NCBI GenBank assembly: GCA_017466865.1
Contig: JAFTTI010000014.1
Location: forward strand, 204,866-257,112
Direction of reading: 5' to 3'
Source: Oscillospiraceae bacterium
GTDB lineage: Bacteria; Bacillota; Clostridia; Oscillospirales; Ruminococcaceae
Length of the DNA: 52,247 nucleotides
In this document: positions 1 through 7,728 of the stretch, in pieces
How positions within the stretch are numbered: position 1 is the first letter of the stretch
Layout: every line of letters starts with the position of its first letter
The notes under the pieces: model-generated
Told to the model about the DNA's origin: nothing
Seen by the model: the letters and a program-made list of their open reading frames with translations, nothing else
The model's database searches: none
Program-made: the position numbers and the translations under genes

Positions 1-1
1 A

Positions 2-1030
2 GAGAGAATAGAGGCTGAACTCGTTGAAAAACCACTTCCCGAAGAAAAGAGAATACATCTTGATTTTCAGTATGATATTGTTCCGCCTATAGATATTCTT
101 TCGGTAAGAAATATCGACCTTACAGTAGGTGACGGCGCTAAAACACTTGTTGACAGCGTTTCTTTTGAGGCAAAACGAGGAGAGAAGATTGCGTTTATCG
201 GCTCAAACGGAACGGGAAAATCAACAATGCTTAAAGTTTTGCAGAATATGATTCCCCATAATAAAGGAGTTATCGACTGGGCTGAAAATGTAAAGATAAG
301 CTATTTTGATCAGGAGGGTGCTAACCTTAACCCTGAAAATACCGTTATAAACGAGCTTCATAACAGAAACAGAACAATGCTCGATAAAGAGATAAGAGGG
401 GCTCTCGGCAGAGTCAGACTAACGGGAGAAAATGTATTCAAAAAAGTAGGAGTAATAAGCGGCGGAGAGAGAGCAAAACTCTGCTTTGCCATTATGATTG
501 AGGAAAGAGGAAATGTCCTTATCTTAGACGAACCTACAAACCATTTAGACCTTGTCAGCAAGGAAGAACTCGAAGAAGCACTATGTAAATTCGACCAGAC
601 TATTTTCTTCGTTTCGCACGACAGATATCTTTTAAATCGTCTTGCGACAAGAATAATCGAAATTGAAGATGGCGGAATTGTTGACTATCCTTACGGATTT
701 TCTGAATATATGAACGCTCAGCGCGAAAAGATGAAAGCAGAGGAGCAGGAAATCAAAATTAAGAAACAGAAAACCGCCGAGGAAAAGAATACAAAGGTTT
801 ACAGAACAAAAGAACAGCGAAGCGCCGACGCAGCAAGAAAACAGCGTATAAAGGCAATAGAAAAAGAAATCGAAGAACTCGAATCCTTACAGGCAACACT
901 CGAAGAAGAAATAACCCTTCCTGAAATCACAAGGGATTATCAGCTTTTAAACGAAAAGTGTATGCAGATTGAGGAAACAAAAAATAAGATTTCAGAACTT
1001 TCTGATGAGTGGATAGAACTCTCTGAATAA
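2..1030 (+). CDS. ABC-F family ATPase, C-terminal part (5' end outside window)
   Basis: The reading frame is open from base 2, so the gene starts before the window. The visible part holds the second ATP-binding cassette: Walker A (GSNGTGKST, bases about 202-228), signature SGGERAKL, Walker B with the ABC-F hallmark ILDEPTNHLDL, and the switch histidine in FVSHDRYLLNR. A Lys/Glu-rich C-terminal coiled coil follows. There is no membrane segment, as expected for ABC-F proteins, which act on the ribosome (translation factors or antibiotic-protection proteins) rather than in transport. The subclass (Uup, YdiF, EttA-like or resistance type) cannot be decided without the N-terminal cassette and linker. 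A strong terminator follows the stop. Confidence 0.93.
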   Translation, partial: ERIEAELVEKPLPEEKRIHLDFQYDIVPPIDILSVRNIDLTVGDGAKTLVDSVSFEAKRGEKIAFIGSNGTGKSTMLKVLQNMIPHNKGVIDWAENVKISYFDQEGANLNPENTVINELHNRNRTMLDKEIRGALGRVRLTGENVFKKVGVISGGERAKLCFAIMIEERGNVLILDEPTNHLDLVSKEELEEALCKFDQTIFFVSHDRYLLNRLATRIIEIEDGGIVDYPYGFSEYMNAQREKMKAEEQEIKIKKQKTAEEKNTKVYRTKEQRSADAARKQRIKAIEKEIEELESLQATLEEEITLPEITRDYQLLNEKCMQIEETKNKISELSDEWIELSE

Positions 1031-1050
1031 TCGTTTTGTATAATATGTCG

Positions 1051-1079
1051 AAAGCAGTAGGATTTCCTACTGCTTTTTT
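1051..1079 (+). terminator. Rho-independent terminator after ABC-F gene
   Basis: An 11-base perfect stem (AAAGCAGTAGG pairing with CCTACTGCTTT) is followed by a T run. It ends the ABC-F transcript just upstream of the padR promoter. Confidence 0.9.
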
Positions 1080-1094
1080 CGTTATAATATATAG

Positions 1095-1123
1095 TTGACA
1101 TATTATATTATATGACGTATAAT
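1095..1123 (+). promoter_or_regulatory. Consensus sigma-A promoter of padR cassette
   Basis: TTGACA and TATAAT are both perfect hexamers with a 17-base spacer. The surrounding AT-rich, dyad-like sequence (CATATTATATTATATG and flanks) could be the PadR operator, since PadR proteins usually repress their own operon. The operator itself is inferred. Confidence 0.85.
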
Positions 1124-1187
1124 ATAGAAAACAAAACAATATTAGTTTTAAAAAAATATTATTTCAGAAAAAGGGGGACTGTAAAAT

Positions 1188-1502
1188 ATGGCATTTCCTA
1201 TCAGCGCAAGTTTGCTTGACGCACTTGTTCTCGCTATCGTATCAAAAGAAGATACATACGGCTACAAGATAACTCAGGAAATCAGAGAGGCGATTGATAT
1301 GTCAGAATCTACTCTCTATCCCGTACTCAGACGACTTTTGAAAGACGAATGTCTTGAAAGTTACGATAAAGAGTATATGGGCAGAAACAGAAGATATTAT
1401 CGTGTAACAACGGCGGGTGCCGCACAACTCAGTCTTTACAGGGAAGAATGGAAATCCCACAAGCAGAAGGTTGACAGGATAATGGAGGGAGAAAATATAT
1501 GA
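1188..1502 (+). CDS. PadR family transcriptional regulator
   Basis: This 104-residue protein is a PadR winged-helix repressor. The N-terminal half has the typical LLDALVLAIVSKEDTYGYKI opening, then SESTLYPVLRRL as the recognition helix, and the wing GRNRRYYRVTTAG. Length fits the short PadR-s1 class. A GGGGG ribosome site lies 10-15 bases before the ATG. Its stop overlaps the start of the HAAS gene (ATGA), so the two are translationally coupled. PadR followed by HAAS and DUF4097-type genes is a recurrent Firmicutes arrangement, and the regulator most likely controls this cassette. The inducing signal is unknown; envelope stress or antibiotics are plausible. Confidence 0.93.
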   Translation: MAFPISASLLDALVLAIVSKEDTYGYKITQEIREAIDMSESTLYPVLRRLLKDECLESYDKEYMGRNRRYYRVTTAGAAQLSLYREEWKSHKQKVDRIMEGENI

Positions 1503-2140
1503 CAAAAGAGCAGTTTATTGAGGAACTTAAGGGTTACCTTTCGGTTCTTCCCAAAGAAGAACTTGAATCGGCAGTTAAATATTATGAAGAATATTTAGAA
1601 GAATCAGAAGATGCCGATGACGCTATAAAATCACTCGGAAGTGCAAAAAATGTTGCTGACCAGATTCTTTCCGATATGGGAAGAGTTGAAACATCATCAA
1701 CAGAAAACATTCCCGTTGTAACAGAATTGAAGACAGAAGAAAACACAAAGAAGAAAAAAGAAAAGAAGGGTCTTACAGGGCTTGAAACTGTTCTTATAAT
1801 CATTCTTTGCGTTATAACATCGCCTTTATGGATTACTCTTGCGGTTGCGGCATTTGCAATAGCATTTGCAATCATTGTAACAGTTCTTACACTTCTTCTT
1901 GCGATAGCGCTTGCTTCGCTTGTTGTAGGCGTTGCGGGTATTTTAGGCTTTGTTGTATCATTCGGCGTGCTTGCATCGGCAGATTTCGCAACAGCGTTCA
2001 CACTTATGGGTGTTTCACTCTTTATGATAGCAATCGGCGCGCTTTTAGCTATTCCCGGATGGGCTATTATTCTTAAAGTAGTTCCCGCATTTTTCAGAGG
2101 GCTTGTAAAGTTATTCAAAAAGATATTCCGCATAAAATAA
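1499..2140 (+). CDS. HAAS (DUF1700) signalling-domain membrane protein
   Basis: This 213-residue protein starts with the HAAS/DUF1700 helical domain (MTKEQFIEELKGYLSVLPKE, through about residue 55, including the DADDAIKSLGSAKNVADQI helix). A charged Lys-rich linker follows (about 80-93), then four or so hydrophobic membrane segments (about 95-200) and a basic tail. HAAS domains are thought to pass signals between PadR regulators and membrane sensor modules; the mechanism is not established. It overlaps padR by four bases and is followed after 15 bases by a small membrane peptide gene. Confidence 0.88.
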   Translation: MTKEQFIEELKGYLSVLPKEELESAVKYYEEYLEESEDADDAIKSLGSAKNVADQILSDMGRVETSSTENIPVVTELKTEENTKKKKEKKGLTGLETVLIIILCVITSPLWITLAVAAFAIAFAIIVTVLTLLLAIALASLVVGVAGILGFVVSFGVLASADFATAFTLMGVSLFMIAIGALLAIPGWAIILKVVPAFFRGLVKLFKKIFRIK

Positions 2141-2155
2141 AAGGAGGAAAAGATT

Positions 2156-2248
2156 ATGGCAAAAATCATTATTTCAATCATATCGGCAGTAGTTATCATT
2201 ACAGCAGGGATAGTAGCGGTTATTGCCGTAAAGAAAAAGGAGAAGTAA
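2156..2248 (+). CDS. 30-residue single-pass membrane peptide
   Basis: A small gene sits between the HAAS gene and the DUF4097-type gene. It has a perfect AAGGAGG ribosome site (2141-2147) eight bases before its ATG. The product starts MAKIIISIISAVVIITAG, continues as one hydrophobic helix to about residue 25, and ends KKKEK, so the charged end should stay in the cytoplasm. The stop at 2246-2248 is one base before the next ATG, and its KKKEK codons (AAAAAGGAGAAG) double as the next ribosome site. No family is recognised. The dedicated Shine-Dalgarno and tight packing make it a credible gene; it may be a small partner of the neighbouring membrane proteins. Confidence 0.75.
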   Translation: MAKIIISIISAVVIITAGIVAVIAVKKKEK

Positions 2249-2249
2249 T

Positions 2250-3314
2250 ATGAAGACATTTATTAAGGTTTTACTTGTAATAGCAGGTGCCTGCTTTGCA
2301 TTCGGTGCTATATTCTTTTCAATAGGCATAGGCTTCGGTGGATTTCAGCTTAAAAACACTATAACAAACCTCACAAGCGTTTCTTATCAGAATTACGACA
2401 AAGAGTTCACAGGGGATGTAAAAAGCCTTGAATTCGAACTCGGTGCAGGAGATATAAAGGTTGTAAAGGGTGATAAATTCAGCCTTTCAGCAACAAATGT
2501 ACTTTCAGGAATGTTTGATAACGCGCGCATCGACGAAGAAGGTACTCTTCGCATTGAAGATGACGCAAAATACACATTTTTCAATATCGTTGAATATGAA
2601 GGAAAAGTAACAATCACAATTCCCGAAGATTTTGAAGCAGAAAAAATCTATATCCAGACAGGTGCAGGAAACATAGATATAACAGACCTTGTTGCAAGTG
2701 AAGATGTTTCATTCAATTTTGGTGCAGGCAATGTTGTTTTGGGGGATATTACAGCAGGAGATGAAGTTTATATCGTAACAGGTGCAGGAAATACAATCTG
2801 CAATAACATCACAGGAGAAAAAGTAGAAATAGACACAGGTGTCGGAGAGTTTTCTTCTACAAACGGAAAGATTACTGCAAAAGACCTTATTGTTCAGTCG
2901 GGCGTAGGTGCAATCAACCTCGGCAATATCAAGGCTGATAATTTCAAGATTTCAGGCGGAGTAGGAGAAATCCATGTCAATAACGGAGATGTTAAGTCAG
3001 GCGAATTAGATATAGGCACAGGTGATTTCTCGATCACAACAAAGATAGGCGAAAGCCTTGATTATGATGGCGGAGTAGGTTCATCAGACATTACTATCGT
3101 AGGTGAAGAAGAAGATTTCCGTATTACAGTAAGTCAGGGCGCAGGAGATATAACTATCGGTGATAACTCATATTCAGCAGCAGGAAGTTCTTTCTCAATC
3201 GGAAAAGAATCAGCACCCAAAACTATCGACATTGATAACGGTGTAGGCGATTTTGAAATTACTTTTACAGCAGAAATGACAGCTGAAGAGGTAACAGAAG
3301 ACAAAGCCGCTTAA
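2250..3314 (+). CDS. DUF4097-type beta-repeat protein, membrane anchored
   Basis: This 354-residue protein has an N-terminal membrane helix or signal anchor (about residues 5-30). A long domain of short beta-strand repeats follows, each with a GAG or GVG turn (TGAGNIDI, FGAGNVVLGD, TGAGNTI, TGVGEFSS, SGVGAINLG, GGVGEIHV). This is the pattern of DUF4097/DUF4098 (LiaF- or VraT-related) domains, which form an extended beta-solenoid outside the cytoplasm. The C-terminus is acidic. The first half, SLEFELGAGDIKVVKGD, is typical of the family. Its place after PadR and HAAS fits a role in envelope sensing; no direct function is known. Confidence 0.85.
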   Translation: MKTFIKVLLVIAGACFAFGAIFFSIGIGFGGFQLKNTITNLTSVSYQNYDKEFTGDVKSLEFELGAGDIKVVKGDKFSLSATNVLSGMFDNARIDEEGTLRIEDDAKYTFFNIVEYEGKVTITIPEDFEAEKIYIQTGAGNIDITDLVASEDVSFNFGAGNVVLGDITAGDEVYIVTGAGNTICNNITGEKVEIDTGVGEFSSTNGKITAKDLIVQSGVGAINLGNIKADNFKISGGVGEIHVNNGDVKSGELDIGTGDFSITTKIGESLDYDGGVGSSDITIVGEEEDFRITVSQGAGDITIGDNSYSAAGSSFSIGKESAPKTIDIDNGVGDFEITFTAEMTAEEVTEDKAA

Positions 3315-3335
3315 CACACATTTTAAGGAGGAAAA

Positions 3336-3566
3336 ATGATGAAAAAACTTTATTGCTCAAGAAAAAATAAAATGATATGCGGAGTATGCGGAGGAATAGG
3401 CGAATTTATTAACCTTGACCCCACAATAGTAAGACTTATCTATATTCTTCTTATGTTCTGTTCATTCGGAACATTGGTTCTCGCTTATTTCATTATGGCG
3501 ATAGTAATTCCAGCAGCACCCGAAACAGAAGAAATAGAAGTTGTTGACAATAATAAAACCAACTAA
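3336..3566 (+). CDS. PspC domain membrane protein
   Basis: This 76-residue protein has the PspC signature: KKLYCSRKNKMICGVCGGIGEFINLDPTIVRLIYIL, followed by a second hydrophobic stretch to about residue 65 and an acidic tail. PspC proteins take part in phage-shock-type responses to membrane damage. A perfect AAGGAGG precedes the ATG. It is last in the padR cassette, 21 bases after the DUF4097-type gene, and is followed by a terminator. Confidence 0.93.
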   Translation: MMKKLYCSRKNKMICGVCGGIGEFINLDPTIVRLIYILLMFCSFGTLVLAYFIMAIVIPAAPETEEIEVVDNNKTN

Positions 3567-3603
3567 CTAACTTAACTCCTCAAATAAATTCTGCAAAAGA
3601 AAA

Positions 3604-3635
3604 GGCCGACTGTAAAAAAAGTCGGCTTTTTCTTT
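3604..3635. terminator. Bidirectional terminator between PspC gene and minus-strand small gene
   Basis: The GCCGAC/GTCGGC stem has a loop containing an A run. T runs follow on the plus strand (TTTTTCTTTT) and on the minus strand (TTTTCTTTT), so it can end both converging transcripts. Confidence 0.8.
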
Positions 3636-3638
3636 TAT

Positions 3639-3809
3639 TTACATAAGGTCTGTTATGCTATGAAGCATATCCTCTGCCGAATGAAGTGTTTTTTCGGCAT
3701 TTCTTTTTAATTTTTTCTTTGCCGAAGGTGTTCCCGAGGCATAAAGATAAACCGCAGTTCCCGCAACAGCAAGTATTGCCGCACCCTTTACCATTGTCAT
3801 AAATTTCAT
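3639..3809 (-). CDS. Small membrane protein, 56 residues
   Basis: This is an unrecognised small gene on the minus strand. Its ATG (3809) is preceded by a GGAGAG ribosome site (AAAAAAGGAGAGATAAAA). The product starts MKFMTMVKGAAILAVAGTAV, one hydrophobic helix to about residue 25, followed by a Lys-rich, amphipathic helical tail (SAKKKLKRNAEKTLHSAEDMLHS). That layout resembles short YtxH-like proteins but no family can be assigned. It converges on the PspC gene with a shared terminator and is divergent from the pyridoxal-kinase-like gene. Confidence 0.65.
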   Translation of the reverse strand: MKFMTMVKGAAILAVAGTAVYLYASGTPSAKKKLKRNAEKTLHSAEDMLHSITDLM

Positions 3810-3892
3810 TTTTATCTCTCCTTTTTTCGTTGTAAAATTATTATCCGCAAAAATATTATCACAATACTCTTTTTATTTTGGAAAAAATGTTG

Positions 3893-3898
3893 TATAAT
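3893..3898 (+). promoter_or_regulatory. -10 box of the pyridoxal-kinase-like gene
   Basis: A perfect TATAAT is preceded by TGT; the -35 region is poor. The predicted transcript start near 3905 argues against the ATG at 3907 and for the TTG at 3931. Confidence 0.5.
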
Positions 3899-3930
3899 TA
3901 ATTTATATGTTTTTAAAAGAGGTAATTATT

Positions 3931-4794
3931 TTGGAAAATTATTTAAAAAGAGTAGCGGCAATACATGACCTTTCGGGACTCGGAAGATGCAGTCTTTCGG
4001 TAATACTCCCTACATTATCCGTTATGGGAATACAGGTTGTTCCCGTTCCGACAGCGATTCTTTCTTCGCATACGGGCGGTTTCGGCGAAGTTGAACTCCG
4101 CGACCTTACGGAGTATATCTCTCCCGCGCTTTCGCATTATAAAAAACTCGGTGAAAATTTTGATTGTATTTATAGCGGATTTTTAGCTTCGAAAGACCAG
4201 ATAGACCATTGTCTTGAATTTTTTTCGAGCTTCCCCAAAGCACTTAAAGTTGTTGATACAGTTATGGGCGATAACGGAAAACCTTACCGCACCTGCACAC
4301 CCGATTTACAGAAAAGAATGGCAGAACTTGTTGCTGTTGCCGATATAATAACGCCCAATGTGACCGAGGCGAAAATTCTTCTCGGCGAACCGCTTGATGT
4401 TCTTCCGATGACAACGACAGAAGCAAAATCCCGCCTTGTAAGACTTGCGGAAAAAGGCCCTGATATTGTTGTTATAACGGGCGTTGATATGGCAGAGGGC
4501 AAAAAATGCAACATAGGTTATGACAAGAGAAATTCGAGTTTCTGGAAAGTTCCCTTTGAATATGTAAATGTAAATTATCCCGGAACAGGCGATATTTTCG
4601 CGTCGGTTTTAGTCGGTGCAATTTTAAGGGGCGACAGCCTTCCTATTGCAATAAGCAGAGCAACTGATTTTCTTGAATTTACAATAAAGACAACATACAG
4701 TTTCGGAACAGAATCGCGTTATGGCGTAATGCTTGAAAGAACATTACACCGCCTTGCAGAAAATAAGGATGCCGAGGGCTTTGAAACTCTTTAG
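3931..4794 (+). CDS. pdxY: Pyridoxamine/pyridoxal kinase (PdxY/PdxK type)
   Basis: A ribokinase-fold kinase of about 287 residues that phosphorylates pyridoxal or pyridoxamine in B6 salvage. The N-terminus RVAAIHDLSGLGRCSLSVILP is typical of clostridial pyridoxamine kinases. The family's DNGKPY and ITPNVTEA segments and the C-terminal YPGTGDIF, with the catalytic Asp of the GTGD anion hole, are all present. I choose the TTG at 3931 because AAAGAGGT lies just before it at proper distance; an in-frame ATG at 3907 has no ribosome site and sits almost on the predicted transcript start. The exact vitamer specificity is not decidable here. Confidence 0.85.
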   Translation: MENYLKRVAAIHDLSGLGRCSLSVILPTLSVMGIQVVPVPTAILSSHTGGFGEVELRDLTEYISPALSHYKKLGENFDCIYSGFLASKDQIDHCLEFFSSFPKALKVVDTVMGDNGKPYRTCTPDLQKRMAELVAVADIITPNVTEAKILLGEPLDVLPMTTTEAKSRLVRLAEKGPDIVVITGVDMAEGKKCNIGYDKRNSSFWKVPFEYVNVNYPGTGDIFASVLVGAILRGDSLPIAISRATDFLEFTIKTTYSFGTESRYGVMLERTLHRLAENKDAEGFETL

Positions 4795-4804
4795 TGTAAT
4801 ACTA

Positions 4805-4833
4805 TTGCAAAATATATGAAAGTGTGATATAAT
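4805..4833 (+). promoter_or_regulatory. Sigma-A promoter of trmL
   Basis: TTGCAA and TATAAT are separated by 17 bases. The predicted start of transcription (about 4840) coincides with the A of the trmL ATG, so the mRNA would be leaderless. Confidence 0.75.
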
Positions 4834-4839
4834 ATTACA

Positions 4840-5346
4840 ATGAAAAATCTTAATATAGTTCTTTTAGAACCGCAGATTCCACAGAATACAGGCAATATTT
4901 CAAGAACCTGTGCCGTAACGGGCGCAAGACTTCATCTCATAAAACCACTTGGTTTTGAGGTTACGGATAAAAACTTAAAAAGAGCAGGTCTTGACTATTG
5001 GGATAAACTTGATATAACATATTATGAAAATCTTGGAGATTTTTTTAATAAGAATAACGGAGAATATTTTTATTTCACAACGAAGGGGAAAAATGTCTAT
5101 ACCGATGTTTCATATCCCGATAACGCCTATCTTTTTTTCGGAAGAGAAGATAAAGGGTTGCCTGAAGAACTTTTGTTTGAAAACAAAGAAAAATGCGTGC
5201 GTGTTCCTATGAGAGATACATTAAGAAGTCTTAACCTTTCAAATACAGTTGCTATTGCTACTTATGAAGTTTTAAGACAGTGGGATTTTCCTGATCTTTC
5301 AAGAGAGGGGAGTCTTACAAAATACAGCTGGGAAGATGCTTTGTAA
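4840..5346 (+). CDS. trmL: tRNA (cytidine/uridine-34 2'-O)-methyltransferase TrmL
   Basis: A 168-residue SPOUT-class methyltransferase for the wobble ribose of tRNA-Leu. The three SpoU motifs are clear: motif 1 PQIPQNTGNISRT, motif 2 FGREDKGLP, motif 3 SLNLSNTVAIATYEVLRQW. Length matches the TrmL/YibK family, which lacks extra domains. The start is fixed by the family N-terminus (LNIVLLEPQIP). No Shine-Dalgarno precedes it and a strong promoter ends seven bases upstream, so initiation seems leaderless. Confidence 0.93.
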   Translation: MKNLNIVLLEPQIPQNTGNISRTCAVTGARLHLIKPLGFEVTDKNLKRAGLDYWDKLDITYYENLGDFFNKNNGEYFYFTTKGKNVYTDVSYPDNAYLFFGREDKGLPEELLFENKEKCVRVPMRDTLRSLNLSNTVAIATYEVLRQWDFPDLSREGSLTKYSWEDAL

Positions 5347-5388
5347 AACAAAGTTGTCCTTGCTGAAATTTACGGAGGAAAAATACTT

Positions 5389-6264
5389 ATGGCAAAGATA
5401 AAGCTCATCACAGACTCTGCAAGTGATATTTCACCTGTTCAGGCTGCCGAACACAACATTCATCTCATCTGCTTTCCTATAACAGTAGGCGATAAGGGAT
5501 ACAGAGAACATGTTGACTTTACCAGAGAAGAATTTTACGAAATACTTAAAGAAAGCGATGAGATACCTCATACATCACAGGTTCTCACAACAGACTATTT
5601 CGAGGCTTATGAAAAGGCTTACAACGAAGGATATAAAGATGTAATCTGTGCCGTTATCGCTTCAATAGGCTCAAACTCATATAACAACGCAGTTATGGCT
5701 GTTGATATGTTCTTTGAAGAAAAGCCCGAAGCAAAGGGAAAAATAAACATCCATGTCCTTGATACAAAGGGATACACAGGCGTTTACGGATTCCCTGTTA
5801 TAGAAGCCGCAAAGAAAATCAAGAAGGGCGCAGATGTTGACGAAGTTCTCGGATTTCTTTCAGATTGGTTTGACAGTGGAGTAATCATCTGTACAGCATT
5901 CACACTCAAATATGCAAGAAAATCAGGAAGAGTAGGATGCGTTGCTGCATTTGTCGGCGAAGTTTTAGGTCTTAAGCCTATTATCGTATTCCGTGACGCG
6001 ATTTCCGAAACGGTTGCTAAAATCAGAGGCGAAAAGGCGGTTATTCCTAAAATGGTAGAATATGCTGTCGAAACAATGGTTCCTCAGACACCTTATGCTA
6101 TCCTTGTTGGAAGTAATGAAGAATGTAACAAGGAAATTGCTGCCGCTATGAAGAAGAAGGTAGGTTATGGCCCTACCGAAACATTAGGAGTGGGCGCTAC
6201 AATCGCCTGTCATTTAGGCCATGAAGTTGTAGGAATTATCATAAAAGAACCCAACAGAAAATAA
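5389..6264 (+). CDS. DegV family protein (fatty-acid binding, FakB-like)
   Basis: This 291-residue protein has the DegV/EDD fold: N-terminal KLITDSASDISP, the ligand-site motif PHTSQVLTTDYF, KYARKSGRVG and the C-terminal ATIACHLGHEVVGI with its conserved His. DegV proteins bind fatty acids; in Firmicutes several (FakB) present them to fatty acid kinase FakA for phospholipid synthesis. No fakA is in the window, so the FakB role is inferred. The ribosome site is ACGGAGG. It probably shares the trmL transcript (42-base gap) and ends at a terminator. A second DegV gene lies at 25030. Confidence 0.9.
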   Translation: MAKIKLITDSASDISPVQAAEHNIHLICFPITVGDKGYREHVDFTREEFYEILKESDEIPHTSQVLTTDYFEAYEKAYNEGYKDVICAVIASIGSNSYNNAVMAVDMFFEEKPEAKGKINIHVLDTKGYTGVYGFPVIEAAKKIKKGADVDEVLGFLSDWFDSGVIICTAFTLKYARKSGRVGCVAAFVGEVLGLKPIIVFRDAISETVAKIRGEKAVIPKMVEYAVETMVPQTPYAILVGSNEECNKEIAAAMKKKVGYGPTETLGVGATIACHLGHEVVGIIIKEPNRK

Positions 6265-6269
6265 TATAT

Positions 6270-6308
6270 CGGCATACCGACTAAAAATCGTCGGTGTGCC
6301 GTTTTTTT
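6270..6308 (+). terminator. Terminator after DegV gene
   Basis: A 12-base stem (CGGCATACCGAC with GTCGGTGTGCCG, containing one G:T pair) is followed by a run of seven T. Confidence 0.9.
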
Positions 6309-6331
6309 AAGAATTTTTTTACAAATAACTA

Positions 6332-6360
6332 TTGCTAAATTTTGTGAAATAGGTTAAAAT
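6332..6360 (+). promoter_or_regulatory. Promoter of pgk operon
   Basis: TTGCTA and TAAAAT are separated by 17 bases, leaving a leader of about 58 bases before pgk. Confidence 0.65.
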
Positions 6361-6424
6361 AGGAGTATCGGGTTGTTAAAATAATAACCAACAAAAACTA
6401 TTTCATTTAAAGGAGTGTCTTACA

Positions 6425-7648
6425 ATGGCAGGATTAAACAAGGTTACTGTAGACGACATTAATGTTAAAGGCAAAAAAGTTCTCGTTCGTTGCGATTTCA
6501 ACGTTCCTCTCAAAGAAGGCGTTATAACAAACGACAACAGAATCACAGCTGCTCTCCCCACAATTAAAAAACTCATCGCAGACGGCGGCAAGCTCGTTCT
6601 CTGCTCACATCTCGGCAAGCCCAAGAATGGTCCCGAAGATAAGTTCTCACTCGCTCCCGTTGCAGCAAGACTTGCTGAACTTCTCCCCGGCGTTAAGGTT
6701 ACATTCGCTAACGACGATACAGTTGTAGGCGATAACGCTAAGAAAGCAGTTGCTGAAATGGCTGACGGTGATGTTGTTCTTCTTCAGAACACTCGTTTCC
6801 GCGGCGCTGATGAAACAAAGAACGGCGAAAACCTTTCTAAAGAACTCGGCGAACTCGTTGACGGCGAAGTATTCGTAATGGATGCTTTCGGTTCAGCTCA
6901 CCGTGCACACGCTTCAACAGCAGGCGTTACAAAGTTTGTTAAGGAAACAGCAGTTGGTTACCTCATGCAGAAGGAAATCAAGTACCTCGGAAACGCAGTA
7001 GAAGTTCCTGAAAGACCTTTCGTTGCTATCCTCGGTGGTGCTAAGGTTGCTGACAAGCTCAACGTTATCTCAAACCTCCTCGAAAAGTGTGATACACTCA
7101 TCATCGGTGGCGGTATGGCTTATACATTCCTCAAGGCTAAGGGCTATGAAGTAGGAACATCTCTCGTTGACGACGAAAAGATTGACTACTGCAAGGATAT
7201 GCTCAAGAAGGCAGAAGACCTCGGCAAGAAGCTCCTTCTTCCTATCGACACAACAATCACAAAGTCATTCCCCGATCCTATCGATGCTGAAATCGAAATC
7301 TCAGTTGTTGACGCTGACAAGATCCCTGCTGATATGATGGGTCTTGACATCGGAACAAAGACACAGGAACTCTTCGCTGAAGCAGTTAAGTCAGCAAAGA
7401 CAGTTGTATGGAATGGACCTATGGGCGTTTTTGAAAACCCCATTCTCGCTAAGGGAACAATCGCAGTTGCCAAGGCTCTCGCTGAGACAGATGCTACAAC
7501 AATCATCGGCGGTGGTGACTCAGCAGCAGCAGTTATCCAGCTCGGCTTCTCAGACAAGATGAGCCACATCTCAACAGGTGGCGGAGCTTCACTCGAATAC
7601 CTCGAAGGAAAGGTTCTCCCCGGCGTTGATGTTATCGCTGATAAGTAA
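6425..7648 (+). CDS. pgk: Phosphoglycerate kinase
   Basis: A 407-residue cytoplasmic glycolytic enzyme that transfers phosphate from 1,3-bisphosphoglycerate to ADP. The family landmarks are present: [13 protein letters not shown], the SHLGKPK substrate loop, [29 protein letters not shown] and the nucleotide-site GGGDSAAA. Full length, RBS AAAGGAG. It is first of three glycolytic genes (pgk-tpiA-gpmI). C-ending codons such as CTC, ATC and AAC are frequent, in contrast with neighbours, which fits translational selection in a highly expressed gene. No gap gene precedes it here. Confidence 0.98.
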   Translation: MAGLNKVTVDDINVKGKKVLVRCDFNVPLKEGVITNDNRITAALPTIKKLIADGGKLVLCSHLGKPKNGPEDKFSLAPVAARLAELLPGVKVTFANDDTVVGDNAKKAVAEMADGDVVLLQNTRFRGADETKNGENLSKELGELVDGEVFVMDAFGSAHRAHASTAGVTKFVKETAVGYLMQKEIKYLGNAVEVPERPFVAILGGAKVADKLNVISNLLEKCDTLIIGGGMAYTFLKAKGYEVGTSLVDDEKIDYCKDMLKKAEDLGKKLLLPIDTTITKSFPDPIDAEIEISVVDADKIPADMMGLDIGTKTQELFAEAVKSAKTVVWNGPMGVFENPILAKGTIAVAKALAETDATTIIGGGDSAAAVIQLGFSDKMSHISTGGGASLEYLEGKVLPGVDVIADK

Positions 7649-7658
7649 TTTAAAATTT

Positions 7659-7695
7659 ACAGGCAGGGCAGAATTTATGCCCTGTCTGTCTTGAT
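7659..7695 (+). other. Hairpin between pgk and tpiA
   Basis: A 12-base stem (ACAGGCAGGGCA with TGCCCTGTCTGT, one G:T pair) is followed by CTTGATTTTT. The T tract is interrupted, so this may be a partial terminator or an mRNA-stabilising end within the glycolytic transcript. Confidence 0.65.
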
Positions 7696-7728
7696 TTTTC
7701 ATAATATGATTATAAAGGAGAGTTTACA

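Noticed and set aside
1582-2259. Long open frame on the minus strand opposite the HAAS gene
   Set aside because: It has no ribosome site, is Ile/Ala/Ser/Thr low-complexity in composition, and lies exactly opposite a well-supported gene; it is a mirror of that gene's codon pattern.
5389-6264. The two DegV genes as a recent duplication
   Set aside because: They share only family motifs and differ greatly elsewhere; they look like old paralogues, which is normal in Firmicutes.
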